Notes: generated by a model not told the origin, from the letters alone. Shown: positions 42,813 through 52,660, counted from the first letter of the stretch. The stretch: DNA of 58,701 nt from Verrucomicrobiota bacterium (GCA_963205275.1 CAUJIH010000100.1:1-58701), one strand, 5' to 3'. Made by a program: numbers and translations.

Positions 42813-44840
42813 GTGAAATTTTCTCGGAGTGGTCTTCTGGCTCTCAATCCACCTCAGCGGGCGGCAGCAGAGCAGATTGAGGGGCCTGTGCTCATCCTTG
42901 CAGGGGCGGGCACGGGTAAAACGCGTGTCATCACGACGCGGATTGCAGGGATGGTGTACAACGGAATCCCGGCGCAGCAGATTCTGGGACTGACTTTCAC
43001 TAACAAAGCGGCGGGTGAAATGCGAGAGCGCGTCGCAACGATGATTCCGCAGGAGCAGGCGAAGGAGTTGACGCTCTCGACCTTTCACAGCCTCTGCGTG
43101 AGAATTCTGCGTAGTTGTATCGAGCGGCTCGGCTATAAATCGACCTTTACGATCTATACACAGAGCGACCAGATCGGTTTGCTGAGGCGTATTATCGTCC
43201 GAAAGACGGGGAAGGAGGAAAATCTCGATGCCAAGCTGGCCATATCATTGATCAGCAAAGCGAAGAATTCCGGAGAACCGCCGAGCGATTACCCGGATGC
43301 GTTGATTAACGAGGTGTATGAGACCTATCAGAAGGAATTGAAACTGCTGAACGCAGTCGATTTCGACGATCTTCTCATTCTCGCCGTGCGCGGATTGGAG
43401 ACGGCTCCTGACATCCGCGCCGCGTGGCAGAGTCGCTACCGCTATATCATGGTAGATGAGTTTCAAGATACGAATCATCTCCAGATGCAATTGCTGCGCC
43501 TACTCGTCGGCCCGGAGCGGAATGTCTGCGTGGTCGGAGACGACGATCAGAGCATCTACGGATGGAGGGGGGCTGACATTACGAATATTCTCGAATTCGA
43601 GCGCCATTTCTCCAATCCTGTGATCATAAAGCTAGAGGAGAATTATCGCTCCAATAACGTCATTCTTCGCCTAGCGAACAGCCTGATTCGGCACAATGTG
43701 AACCGCCGAGAAAAGACGCTCTGGAGCAGCAAGGGTGAGGGTGAAAAAGTGCGATTGATCGCGATGCCTGACGCCGAGACAGAGGCTGACTGGGTGGTGG
43801 GCGAGCTGGTCGAGAGACATCGCATTCATCACTGCCCCTATGATGGGATGGCGATTCTTTTTCGGATGAATTCTCAATCTCGTGTAATGGAGGAAAAGCT
43901 GAGGGAGAATCAGATTCCCTATCGACTGATCGGAGGTCAGAGTTTCTACGAGCGTCGCGAGGTGAAGGATGTGCTCGCCTACCTAAACCTCTTTCTCAAT
44001 CATGCGGATGACATCAGTCTCCTACGAGTAATCGCGGCTCCGCCTCGCGGGATCGGGGAGGGAACTGTGAGTCTGGCGACCCAGTACAGCATTGATCACA
44101 AGATCAATATTCACACAGCATTGGGAGAGCTAGACTTCTTGGGAGGACTCAGTACGCGGGCGCGTCAGTCTGTCATATCATTTCTCGAATTGATTGATCG
44201 CTACAGATCTGCGATCAGGAGTGGCTCACTGAATTACGCCGAGATGACGCGAGAGCTGCTCCGGGAGATCAACTACGAGTCGTTTCTCCGGAAGAATTGC
44301 AAGAATGATGCGGAATTCGATATGCGTCGTCAGAATGTGGCCGAACTCATCGAGGGGATGCAAATTCATCGCGAGCGCTCTGATCGTGGATTGCGTGGTT
44401 TTCTAGACAGTGTCGCTCTGATGCAGGATCGCGAGGACAAAAAAGAGGATGAAGGCCAAGGGGTCTCGCTGATCACTATGCATGCGGCCAAGGGGCTGGA
44501 GTTTCCTATATGCCACATTATCGGACTGGAGGAAGGTATTTTGCCGCACACGCGATCACTGGACGAGGGGACACGCGACGAGGAGCGTCGCCTGCTCTAC
44601 GTGGGGATTACCCGGGCGATGAATGAACTCACCCTGACTTGGTGTCACAGCCGGAGGCGCTATGGGGATAAAATGCCCTGTATGCCGAGCTCTTTCATTA
44701 AAGAGCTTCGCCATGAGGAGTTAGAAGAGACTTCCTGGGATACCTTGGCCTCGACCCCGGCGGAGGAAGACTTCGCGATGGATCTTTTCGCTCAAATGAA
44801 GGAGATGCTTGCCTCTGGACGCTCTTCGAACCCGGACTGA
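42813..44840 (+). CDS. uvrD: UvrD/Rep/PcrA-type DNA helicase
   Basis: The 675-residue superfamily 1A helicase has Q-motif LNPPQRAAAEQ, Walker A GAGTGKT (31-37), motif II VDEFQDTN, GDDDQSIYGWRGA, and the late TMHAAKGLEF and RLLYVGITRAMN. Such 3'-5' helicases act in mismatch repair, nucleotide excision repair and replication restart. The start is GTG at 42813. Its length is close to Rep (673), shorter than UvrD (720), so the ortholog call is open. Confidence 0.92.
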   Translation: MKFSRSGLLALNPPQRAAAEQIEGPVLILAGAGTGKTRVITTRIAGMVYNGIPAQQILGLTFTNKAAGEMRERVATMIPQEQAKELTLSTFHSLCVRILRSCIERLGYKSTFTIYTQSDQIGLLRRIIVRKTGKEENLDAKLAISLISKAKNSGEPPSDYPDALINEVYETYQKELKLLNAVDFDDLLILAVRGLETAPDIRAAWQSRYRYIMVDEFQDTNHLQMQLLRLLVGPERNVCVVGDDDQSIYGWRGADITNILEFERHFSNPVIIKLEENYRSNNVILRLANSLIRHNVNRREKTLWSSKGEGEKVRLIAMPDAETEADWVVGELVERHRIHHCPYDGMAILFRMNSQSRVMEEKLRENQIPYRLIGGQSFYERREVKDVLAYLNLFLNHADDISLLRVIAAPPRGIGEGTVSLATQYSIDHKINIHTALGELDFLGGLSTRARQSVISFLELIDRYRSAIRSGSLNYAEMTRELLREINYESFLRKNCKNDAEFDMRRQNVAELIEGMQIHRERSDRGLRGFLDSVALMQDREDKKEDEGQGVSLITMHAAKGLEFPICHIIGLEEGILPHTRSLDEGTRDEERRLLYVGITRAMNELTLTWCHSRRRYGDKMPCMPSSFIKELRHEELEETSWDTLASTPAEEDFAMDLFAQMKEMLASGRSSNPD

Positions 44841-45033
44841 GATTCGTATCGTGATCGAAATTGACCGAAGGCACTCCACGAAAAATGTTACTGGATTACG
44901 GGAATGACGACTTTTATTCTTGCCAGTCCGCCCCTGTCCTCTTCATATTCGAGGCATTCACATGTGTAAGCCCCATCAACAGCTCATCATTACGATTTCT
45001 TCGCTTTTAACCTGATCAGATTTTTCTATTCCC

Positions 45034-46113
45034 ATGTCCGATACTGTTCCAGTTCTTTCTCACGTTGACGAATATCTGCGCCTCGCTCAGGAGCACAATG
45101 TTTCCGACGTTCATCTCGCTCCATTCTGCCCTCCGAAATGGCGTCGCTTCGGCATCCTCCAGCCCATCTGGGATAATGCGGAAGAGTTCACCGCAGAAGA
45201 TACAGAGAGTCTGGCTCGGCGTTATCTCCCTGCACCGGAATTGCGCCGTCTGGAGGAACGTGGGGATGTGGACTTCGCCTATGCGCCCGAGATTGGACGC
45301 TTCCGTGCTTCGGTGGTGAAAACCCGACTTGGTTGGGAGATGGTATTTCGTGTGATTAGCACAGAACTTCGAACAATGGACGAGCTTCATCTCCCTGATG
45401 CGATCAAGCCACTGCTGGAATACCAAAATGGTCTCGTGCTGGTCACCGGGGCGGTTGGTTCCGGGAAATCCACGACGCTAGCCGCGCTGATCAATCAAAT
45501 CAATCATCAGCGCAATGACCATATTATCACCTTGGAGGATCCGATCGAATACGTCATCGAATCGAGTAATTGTCACGTGAACCAGCGCGAAATTCACACG
45601 CATACAGAGAGTTTCTCCCACGCCCTGCGTGCGGCTCTCCGGGAAGACCCCGATATCATTATGGTGGGGGAAATGCGTGACTTGGAGACGATTTCGCTGG
45701 CGATCACTGCGGCGGAAACGGGTCACTTGGTGCTGGCGACTCTACACACGGGCAGCGCGGCTCGCACACTAGACCGTATCCTCGACGTATTCCCGACGGA
45801 GCAACGCGAACAAATTCGCATTATGGTCGGCGAGTCCCTGCGTGGAGTGATCTCGCAGCAGCTAGTTCCCCGTAAGGATGGCACGGGACGCGAACTGGCG
45901 CTGGAGCTTCTGGTGAATACCCCAGCAGTCTCCGCCTCGATTCGCGACGGAAAAACTTTCATGCTGCCTGGGATCATGCAGACCGGGAAAAATGTGGGGA
46001 TGATCATGATGGACGATGCTCTGGCTAGGCTCTATCAGCAGGGTCGCATCACTCGCGAGGAAGCTCTGGGTCGAGCGATTGACGAGAGCACACTTCGCTC
46101 TACGATTGGCTGA
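45034..46113 (+). CDS. PilT-like ATPase (first of a tandem pair)
   Basis: The 359-residue secretion ATPase has a PAS-like N-terminal domain and a RecA-like domain with Walker A GAVGSGKST (139-147), the ITLEDPIEY Asp box, VGEMRD (Walker B region), TLHT and the late DDALARLYQQGRITREEAL. PilT proteins depolymerise type IV pili to power twitching. Canonical PilT has GPTGSGKST; the A-V here is a variant. Together with the gene at 46176, 62 bases later, it may be a PilU-type accessory. Confidence 0.85.
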   Translation: MSDTVPVLSHVDEYLRLAQEHNVSDVHLAPFCPPKWRRFGILQPIWDNAEEFTAEDTESLARRYLPAPELRRLEERGDVDFAYAPEIGRFRASVVKTRLGWEMVFRVISTELRTMDELHLPDAIKPLLEYQNGLVLVTGAVGSGKSTTLAALINQINHQRNDHIITLEDPIEYVIESSNCHVNQREIHTHTESFSHALRAALREDPDIIMVGEMRDLETISLAITAAETGHLVLATLHTGSAARTLDRILDVFPTEQREQIRIMVGESLRGVISQQLVPRKDGTGRELALELLVNTPAVSASIRDGKTFMLPGIMQTGKNVGMIMMDDALARLYQQGRITREEALGRAIDESTLRSTIG

Positions 46114-46175
46114 TTCTCAGATTTTTGCCAATTCTCTTACTTTTATAATTAAAGCTTTTTCCGCACTTCATTCGT

Positions 46176-47270
46176 ATGGCTGTCATCGATCAATACTTTC
46201 AATATCTCGTCGCAAGCGGCGGATCGGACCTTCACCTCAGCGAAGGGCAAGCGCCAAAAATGCGAGCCAATGGCGCGATTTCTCCTATCGCCGATGGCAT
46301 TTTAGAGCACGCAACCATCGACTTCATGTTGCGCGAGATCTGTGATCCCGCTGCCTATGAGCGTTATCTCGAAAAGGGCGATCTCGACTTCGCCTACGAG
46401 ATGGATGCGCAGTCGCGATTTCGTTGCAATTACTTCAAACAAAATAAAGGACTGGGAGCTGTCTTTCGCTTGATTCCGACGAAAATCAAAACCATCTCCG
46501 ACTTAGGAATCCCGGATCGAATCGAGCGCTTCGGCGATATCCGCAGTGGTCTTGTGCTGGTGACCGGTCCGACTGGATCGGGTAAATCGACGACCTTGGC
46601 TGCGATCATCGATTACATCAATCGAACCCATGCCCGCCACATCATCACTGTGGAAGAGCCAATCGAGTTCGTTCATAATCACAAAAAGAGCACGATATCC
46701 CAGCGTGAGGTTCCCATCCACAGCCCGTCCTTCGCCGATGGGCTTCGCGCCTCATTACGAGAAGACGCGGATATCGTTCTGGTGGGCGAAATGCGCGACC
46801 TCGAGACGATTTCTCTCGCGCTCACTGCGGCGGAAACCGGTCTTCTGGTCTTCGGCACCCTGCATACGAACAATGCACGGAAGACGGTGGACCGTCTCGT
46901 TGACGTCTTTCCATCGGATCAGCAATCACAAGTGCGGACCATGCTGGCGGGTTCACTGCGCGGCGTCGTCGCCCAGCTCCTGCTGAAGCGTGATGATACC
47001 CCTGGTCGTGTGGCCGTAAATGAGATTCTCGTTACCACTCCTGCTGTCAGCGCCGTGATCCGCGAAGGAGCGACGCAGAAGCTCTACGACATTATCACGG
47101 GCGGTCGTGAATACGGGATGCAGTTCATGGATGATGCGATCTGGCAGAAAATGCTGGCCGGACAGGTTTCCCCGGTGGAGGCCTACATGAAAGCCATCGA
47201 TAAATCTCGCTTCCGCGCCGCACTGCCTCCTGAATATGCTGCCATCGGCAATTCGGGCGGCTCAGTGTGA
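46176..47270 (+). CDS. pilT: Twitching motility ATPase PilT
   Basis: The 364-residue protein has canonical PilT motifs: GGSDLHLSEGQAP near the start, Walker A GPTGSGKST (131-139), TVEEPIEF, VGEMRD and TLHTNNA, and the C-terminal MDDAIWQKMLAGQVSPVEAY. It drives type IV pilus retraction. No pilin, pilB or pilC gene lies in the window, so the pilus genes must be elsewhere. Confidence 0.92.
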   Translation: MAVIDQYFQYLVASGGSDLHLSEGQAPKMRANGAISPIADGILEHATIDFMLREICDPAAYERYLEKGDLDFAYEMDAQSRFRCNYFKQNKGLGAVFRLIPTKIKTISDLGIPDRIERFGDIRSGLVLVTGPTGSGKSTTLAAIIDYINRTHARHIITVEEPIEFVHNHKKSTISQREVPIHSPSFADGLRASLREDADIVLVGEMRDLETISLALTAAETGLLVFGTLHTNNARKTVDRLVDVFPSDQQSQVRTMLAGSLRGVVAQLLLKRDDTPGRVAVNEILVTTPAVSAVIREGATQKLYDIITGGREYGMQFMDDAIWQKMLAGQVSPVEAYMKAIDKSRFRAALPPEYAAIGNSGGSV

Positions 47271-47338
47271 TCACTGAGGGGAAGGATGCCTTCATTGCGT
47301 GCTTGTCATTCGGCGAATATTGGCGAAAAACTAGAGGC

Positions 47339-48388
47339 ATGACTGGCTTCGCCATGCCTTCGCAGTTTCATCGTGGATCGATTCTTCCGCTTCTTCTGAT
47401 CTGGGCGCTCATCGCCTTTCCGGAGAATCATTACGCGGCGGAGGCTGACGATCTGGTCGAGTTACCCGTTCTCCGTCGGAGTTTCGCCGAGCCATCTTCT
47501 CCGATCCCGCCCTTCCCTGATGGGCGCTTCGAGCTTCGAAATGAGGAGACGGTCGCTTGGCTGGGGGGAACGGAGATCCTTGATCTGGATCGAGATGGTA
47601 TTTTGGAGGCCGGATTGGAACTGGCTTGGCCTATGGCGAAGATCCATTGGCGAAATCTCGCTTGGGCGGGTGACACGATCTACTATCAAGCTCGACCACG
47701 AAATTACTATACGAAGAAAGGCGATTCCCAACCCGGCAGTATTCCAGATCATCGAGAGAAAGCGATCCCCGGCATCATCTTTCTGTCGTTCGGGAAGATG
47801 GAGTCGCTCGAGGATGAGGCGCGCCTGCCGGAGTTCGTTCAGGCGTATCAGCAGGTGCTTGATGATCTAAAGACCTTGACGCCTCGGCTCGTCCTGATCG
47901 AACCAACTCCTTTCCTCGCCAGTGGTCCCGCTGCGGATCGAGCGAAAGAGCGAAATGTCATGCTCCGCAAGTACTGGGAGGCGATCGCGACTGTTGCTCG
48001 ACAACAGGGGTTTTTGACAATGGAACTCCCTAGGGACATCTTTTCTCCGGCCCACTCGCTCAACGGAATTCACCTAAATGAGGAGGGGCATCGGGTGTTC
48101 GCCCGAGTGATTCTGCAAGCACTTGGGGCACCCCATGTGAGCGAAAATACGGCGAATCCATCCTCTGAACTACTCGCTGCAATTCAGGCGAAAAATCGGC
48201 TCTGGCATCAGTATTATCAGCCGACCAACTGGGCGTTTCTCTTTGGAGATCGACAGCATGTTCCCGCATCACGAGACCCAGAAAAGCGTGAGGAACGATG
48301 GTTCGTCCGCGAGATCGACTCCTTGCCTGCCCTGATCAAGAAGGGCGAAGAGGATGTGTTCCGATTGGTATCCACGAGTAAAAAATGA
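47339..48388 (+). CDS. Secreted GDSL/SGNH-like hydrolase
   Basis: The start at 47339 precedes a signal peptide (SILPLLLIWALIAF, cleavage near YAA); a start at 47354 is equally possible, and 47267 is a TTG/ATG overlapping the previous stop. The 349-residue protein has a degenerate GDS block as GGTEILDLDRDG and the C-terminal GIHLNEEGH with the family histidine. SGNH hydrolases act on esters such as acetylated sugars. PVC genomes often place such a gene directly before a haem-binding dehydrogenase gene, and here the two overlap by four bases. Confidence 0.75.
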   Translation: MTGFAMPSQFHRGSILPLLLIWALIAFPENHYAAEADDLVELPVLRRSFAEPSSPIPPFPDGRFELRNEETVAWLGGTEILDLDRDGILEAGLELAWPMAKIHWRNLAWAGDTIYYQARPRNYYTKKGDSQPGSIPDHREKAIPGIIFLSFGKMESLEDEARLPEFVQAYQQVLDDLKTLTPRLVLIEPTPFLASGPAADRAKERNVMLRKYWEAIATVARQQGFLTMELPRDIFSPAHSLNGIHLNEEGHRVFARVILQALGAPHVSENTANPSSELLAAIQAKNRLWHQYYQPTNWAFLFGDRQHVPASRDPEKREERWFVREIDSLPALIKKGEEDVFRLVSTSKK

Positions 48389-51300
48389 AGACATCACCCT
48401 CTTTCTTCGCCTTTCGTCTCGGAGTTTTCGGTCTCATTCTCGCGTGGGTGGGCAGTGCCTCCGCTGCTAGTCCTGACAAGACCCCTACTTCTGATCCTTC
48501 GCCCGCGAGCGAGCTGGCGAGCTTCACGATCCACCCCGATTTCGAAGTCACTTTGTTCGCGGATGAATCGCTCGGTATCGTCGATCCCATCGCGATCCAC
48601 TGGGACCATCGAGGTCGGCTCTGGGTGCTGTGCACCTCCGGCTACGCACAATTGCGTCCGGGGCAAATGCCTGATGACAAGCTCTTTATTCTGGAGGATA
48701 CGAACGGAGACGGTAAGGCGGATCAGTCAACCCTCTTCACTGCCGGGCTGAACATGCCTCTGGGCTTCGCTCTCGGGCGAGGGGGAGTATGGATCGCGTC
48801 GGAGTCGGATTTACTCTTTTTTCGCGACACCGATGGCGATGATAAAGCGGATGAAAGGACGCTCATTCTGACCGGATTCGGGACGGGAGATACCCATCAG
48901 AACATCAGTAATCTAATCTTCGATGCGGGTGGCTACCTATACTTTAGTCAGGGACTCCACGCCTATTCGCAGATTGAGACTCCGTGGGGCATTGCGCGAG
49001 GTGACACGGCTGGCTTCTGGCGCTTCGACCCACGCACTCAACGACTTTCGCCCTATGGCTTTCCTGAGATGACCAGTCAGAATCCCTGCGGAATCGCCTT
49101 GGATCGATGGGGGGCGCTGTTCGTGAAAAGTAATGGTCCCGAGCTCTGCTTTGCAACTCCCGCACTCATTCCGACCACGCATCCACGGGAACTGATGCGT
49201 TTCGCTCAAGTCGGACAGACCCCTGGGAAAAGCATGGGAGGTGAGATTGTTTCTTCTGCTCATCTTCCACCGTGGACTGAGAATCATGCCATTATCGCCG
49301 GATATTTCGCCCGGGAGGTTTCGGCGATTCCCTTGGTAGAAGAGGGGGCGGGCTTTCAGTCATCTCCGCCAGTGCAGCTCATTTTTGGTTCTCACGAGAG
49401 CTTCCGCCCAGTCGATATCCGCCAGGGGCCCGACGGAGCGATCTACATCGCAGACTGGTACAATCCGATTATCAATCACTATCAGGTCTCTCTCCGTCAC
49501 CCTGATCGTGATTACAGCCGGGGCAGAATCTGGCGACTCGCGGCGAAAGCTCGTCCCTTGCAGCAACGTCCTGCTTTGGAAAACATGAAGCTGGATGAAC
49601 TCGTTCAGCAATTGCGCAATCCCGAACGCTGGCCTCGTGAGCAGGCGCGTCGGATGCTGGGCGACTGGACGGATGCGGAGGCCGCTGCAAACGCTGTCCG
49701 AACGCAAATGGCCAAACTCAAACCGGAGGAAGCGCTGGCGCTGTCCGAGAGTGGCGGAGTTTTGGAAGCGCTGAATCGAGTCGATGCCGCTTTACTGGAT
49801 CAGCTCATGGCCTCGGATGAACCTCATGTCCGCGCCGTCGCTGCTCGGATTCTTGCGCGAGCGATGGTCGCACCGGACGATCTGGCCGAACGTCTCACAA
49901 CGCTGATCGCCGATCCTCATCCTCGACCGAGACTTGAGGCAGTGATCGCCTGCGCTAATCAGCCGAAGGATGGAAAAATTCCGCAATCCGAGCTTTTTCG
50001 TATCGCTCTCGGTGCACTCGATGCGGGGGAGGATCGATTCGTCGATTATTCCTTGCGGCAAACAGTCTTCGCCATGGAGACGGCTTGGCGTCCTTTGCTG
50101 GAGAGTGGGAAGTTCCGCTTCTCTCGTCCTGAGCACCTGGGATTCGTTCTGGAGACATACGGAGGCGAGTTTTCGGCGCAGATTGCGCGTCGAGAGCTGG
50201 ATCATACCTCAGAAGCGAGAATACGGACGCGTCTGCTGAGCGTTCTGGCAGGACTGGGGAATCAGGAGGATCTCCGTCTTGTCCTCGCTGAGGCGGCGGC
50301 GCGGCGAGACCGGGTGTTGCTTACCCGTCTCGCAGAGTCCAAGTCGTCCATCGGCGAAGCGGCGGCCACTCCTCTGCTGAGCCTGCTCGCTGATGCGGAC
50401 TCTGCGACGGTGACTGCGGCTCTGCGCCTCGCTGGACATTGGAAGGTGGGTGGGGCGAAGGAAGCGATTCAGAAGATTGGCACGGATCCAGAACGGTCTC
50501 CTGAGATCCGTGCTGAGGCGCTGATCGCTCTGGCCAAAGTCGCAGGAAAAGGCACCTTTCCGCTCCTGAAGGAAATTTTTGAAGATGGGAATCAGCCAGA
50601 TTCCGCTCGAAAGGCGGCGGCACAAGGAATGGTCCTAGCCGATGTTTCCGGAGCCGCACGATGGCTCGTCATGCGATGGGGTTCGAAAGGGCAGGCGATT
50701 TCAAAGGAAAATGCTACTGCATCAACGGATTTCGAGACTCAAATCCTTCTTCCTCTTCTGCTGGAAGCGAATCCCGGGCCGGGCGCTCTCGCTGCCGCAT
50801 TAGAAAATCCGTCTCAAGTCGATTCCAGCTTTGCACAGGAGGCGCTTAACGGAATGAATCGGCTCGGGCGCGTCCATTCGGAACTCAGCTCCCGAATTGA
50901 TACGGCGCTGGGCCGTGAGACAGGATCGCCTGCTTACGATGCGACCCGTGTTACCGCAGTGGTCGAGGCCGTAAAGGGGGGAAAAGGTGATCCGAAACAT
51001 GGACGAGAGATTTTCCTACGTCCCCAACTGGCCTGCAGTGCCTGTCATCAGATCGGCGACGAAGGTGGGGTGATCGGTCCAGAGCTGAATGCGGTTGGTG
51101 CAGGACTCCCACTAGATCAGATCGTCGAGTCCATCCTCTGGCCGGAGCGCCAGATCAAGGAAGGATTTCAGGCCATTGTGCTGACGACGACTTCGGGGCG
51201 GAGTATCACGGGGTACATTCAGCGAGAGGAGCAGGGATTGCTCTGGTATCGCAATACCACCACCCCGTGGATTCAGCCTCTAGCGGTCAGTGAGATCGCC

Positions 51301-51405
51301 AAGCGAGAGGCGATTCCCACGCTAATGCCACCGCAGTTGACGGCGAGTCTGAGCGATCAGGAATTTCTCGATCTGGTTGCCTACCTCGCGTCTCTGAAGG
51401 GATAA
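48385..51405 (+). CDS. PVC-type secreted dehydrogenase-like protein with C-terminal haem domain
   Basis: The 1006-residue protein has a signal peptide (LGVFGLILAWVGSASA), a six-bladed propeller like the membrane-bound or sugar dehydrogenase family (about 45-390; DHRGRLWVLCTSG, PDGAIYIADWYNP), HEAT-like helical repeats (about 400-860) and a C-terminal cytochrome domain with C884-S-A-C887-H888 (ACSACHQIGDEGG). The LMPPQLTASLSDQEFLDLVAYLASL end is typical of the family. It probably oxidises an external sugar or alcohol and passes electrons to its haem; the substrate and electron partner are unknown. The overlap with the hydrolase suggests coupled roles. Confidence 0.88.
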   Translation: MKTSPSFFAFRLGVFGLILAWVGSASAASPDKTPTSDPSPASELASFTIHPDFEVTLFADESLGIVDPIAIHWDHRGRLWVLCTSGYAQLRPGQMPDDKLFILEDTNGDGKADQSTLFTAGLNMPLGFALGRGGVWIASESDLLFFRDTDGDDKADERTLILTGFGTGDTHQNISNLIFDAGGYLYFSQGLHAYSQIETPWGIARGDTAGFWRFDPRTQRLSPYGFPEMTSQNPCGIALDRWGALFVKSNGPELCFATPALIPTTHPRELMRFAQVGQTPGKSMGGEIVSSAHLPPWTENHAIIAGYFAREVSAIPLVEEGAGFQSSPPVQLIFGSHESFRPVDIRQGPDGAIYIADWYNPIINHYQVSLRHPDRDYSRGRIWRLAAKARPLQQRPALENMKLDELVQQLRNPERWPREQARRMLGDWTDAEAAANAVRTQMAKLKPEEALALSESGGVLEALNRVDAALLDQLMASDEPHVRAVAARILARAMVAPDDLAERLTTLIADPHPRPRLEAVIACANQPKDGKIPQSELFRIALGALDAGEDRFVDYSLRQTVFAMETAWRPLLESGKFRFSRPEHLGFVLETYGGEFSAQIARRELDHTSEARIRTRLLSVLAGLGNQEDLRLVLAEAAARRDRVLLTRLAESKSSIGEAAATPLLSLLADADSATVTAALRLAGHWKVGGAKEAIQKIGTDPERSPEIRAEALIALAKVAGKGTFPLLKEIFEDGNQPDSARKAAAQGMVLADVSGAARWLVMRWGSKGQAISKENATASTDFETQILLPLLLEANPGPGALAAALENPSQVDSSFAQEALNGMNRLGRVHSELSSRIDTALGRETGSPAYDATRVTAVVEAVKGGKGDPKHGREIFLRPQLACSACHQIGDEGGVIGPELNAVGAGLPLDQIVESILWPERQIKEGFQAIVLTTTSGRSITGYIQREEQGLLWYRNTTTPWIQPLAVSEIAKREAIPTLMPPQLTASLSDQEFLDLVAYLASLKG

Positions 51406-51413
51406 TTTTTTCC

Positions 51414-51920
51414 ATGCCTGCGATCCCACCAGCTTCCCCCGAGCAAACTGAGCGAATCGATCTTTGGACTTGGGCTGTGCGTCTCTTCAAGACGCGATCC
51501 CTCGCGGCAGTTGCCTGTGAAAAAGGGCAGGTTTTTATTAACGGGCAGCACTGTCGCGCTTCTCGTCGAATTCGAGTGGGCGATGAAATTCTCCTGCGGC
51601 AGGGGAGCTTGGAAAGACGACTGGAAGTGAGGGCGCTTTCGCGCCATCGGATGGCAGCAAAAGACGTTGCGAGTTTCTGCATTGATCACACTCCGCCAGA
51701 AGAATATGAGCGAGTCCGAGAAGAAATCCGGATAGCGCGGGCATCTACCCCGCATCGTGCTTCAGGCGAGGGGAGACCTACGAAGAGAGACCGCCGGCAG
51801 GTGGAAAAAATGGATGACCTGCTGTCGAATTCAGAACTGACAGGATTAGATTTCGGCGAGTTTACCGAGGCATTTTTCCAAGGCATCCGTCGAGGGCAGA
51901 AAGATGCCTACGGAAAATAA
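51414..51920 (+). CDS. S4-domain RNA-binding protein (Hsp15-like)
   Basis: The 168-residue protein has an N-terminal S4 fold: ERIDLWTWAVRLFKTRSLA followed by the VFINGQHCRASRRIRVGDEI loop, as in HslR/Hsp15. Hsp15 recycles 50S subunits carrying stalled nascent chains. The C-terminal 60 residues are acidic/basic and helical, longer than E. coli HslR (133 residues). It starts eight bases after the dehydrogenase stop. Confidence 0.8.
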   Translation: MPAIPPASPEQTERIDLWTWAVRLFKTRSLAAVACEKGQVFINGQHCRASRRIRVGDEILLRQGSLERRLEVRALSRHRMAAKDVASFCIDHTPPEEYERVREEIRIARASTPHRASGEGRPTKRDRRQVEKMDDLLSNSELTGLDFGEFTEAFFQGIRRGQKDAYGK

Positions 51921-52047
51921 AACGCAGAGAAATGATGAATTAGCTTGCAGGAATTCCTAAAACTGATTAAAAGGTATCCTGTGAGAGCATAGCTCCTATC
52001 CATTCATGCCGGATTTGAGATTTTGCTTGATCTTGTAAGGAGGAGGA

Positions 52048-52082
52048 CCCCGGTGCCGCGCAAGCAGCACCGGGGTTTTTTT
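52048..52082 (+). terminator. Strong hairpin-T terminator before smpB
   Basis: A 9-bp GC-rich stem CCCCGGTGC/GCACCGGGG (52048-52056 and 52067-52075) with a 10-base loop is followed by seven T residues. It lies 127 bases after the S4 gene. AAGGAGGAGG precedes it, and a smaller hairpin GGATCA/TGATCC follows at 52083-52104 with GGAGGAGG in the loop. It ends the upstream transcription unit or an unannotated small RNA. Confidence 0.85.
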
Positions 52083-52210
52083 GGATCAGGAGGAGGCTTG
52101 ATCCACCTATTCTTGTTTCACCTACGAGACTTGTGACACGAGATCGAATTTTTTTCACATTTTCTTACGCTTTCCTCTTTTTCATTTACACGATAGATTC
52201 TCCCTGAATT

Positions 52211-52660
52211 ATGAAGGACATCGCCACGAATCGTAAGGCCAAGCGTGATTATCAGATTCTGGACTCCTACGAAGCCGGGATCGAGCTTCTCGGAACGGAA
52301 GTTAAATCGATTCGCGCCGGGCACGTTAATCTGAGCGAAGCGTTCGCCCGCATCGAGAGAGGACAGCTCTGGCTCTACAATTGTGACATCCGTCCCTATG
52401 AGCAGGCCAGTCACGAGTCCCATCCGCCCTTGCGCCATCGTCGATTACTCCTGCACAAAAAGGAGATTCGGAAACTCGCTCAGATAATCGATCAGAAAGG
52501 ACTCACTCTCGTTCCTCTTCGTCTCTATTGGAAAAATCGTAGGATCAAGCTGGAGGTTGGCGTTGGGCGAGGGAAGGATCAACGCGACAAGCGCCAAGAT
52601 CTGAAGGAAAAGATGCAAAAAAGAGAAGTCGCTCGGGCAATTGCGCAATTTAATCGCTGA
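52211..52660 (+). CDS. smpB: tmRNA-binding protein SmpB
   Basis: The 149-residue protein has the SmpB core KDIATNRKAKRDYQIL, YEAGIELLGTEVKSIR, GHVNLSEAF and the C-terminal helix that mimics tRNA (KRQDLKEKMQKREVARAI). SmpB with tmRNA rescues stalled ribosomes. No tmRNA gene is recognisable next to it. The gene is bounded upstream by the terminator at 52048. Confidence 0.96.
   Translation: MKDIATNRKAKRDYQILDSYEAGIELLGTEVKSIRAGHVNLSEAFARIERGQLWLYNCDIRPYEQASHESHPPLRHRRLLLHKKEIRKLAQIIDQKGLTLVPLRLYWKNRRIKLEVGVGRGKDQRDKRQDLKEKMQKREVARAIAQFNR

Noticed and set aside
52041-52082. SRP RNA-like hairpin (loop with GCAAGCAG)
   Set aside because: The conserved GTCAGG/GGAA and paired A-C platform are missing; a terminator explains the structure.
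51921-52210. tmRNA (ssrA) gene next to smpB
   Set aside because: No tRNA-like acceptor or tag open frame is visible in the gap; smpB is not always beside ssrA.
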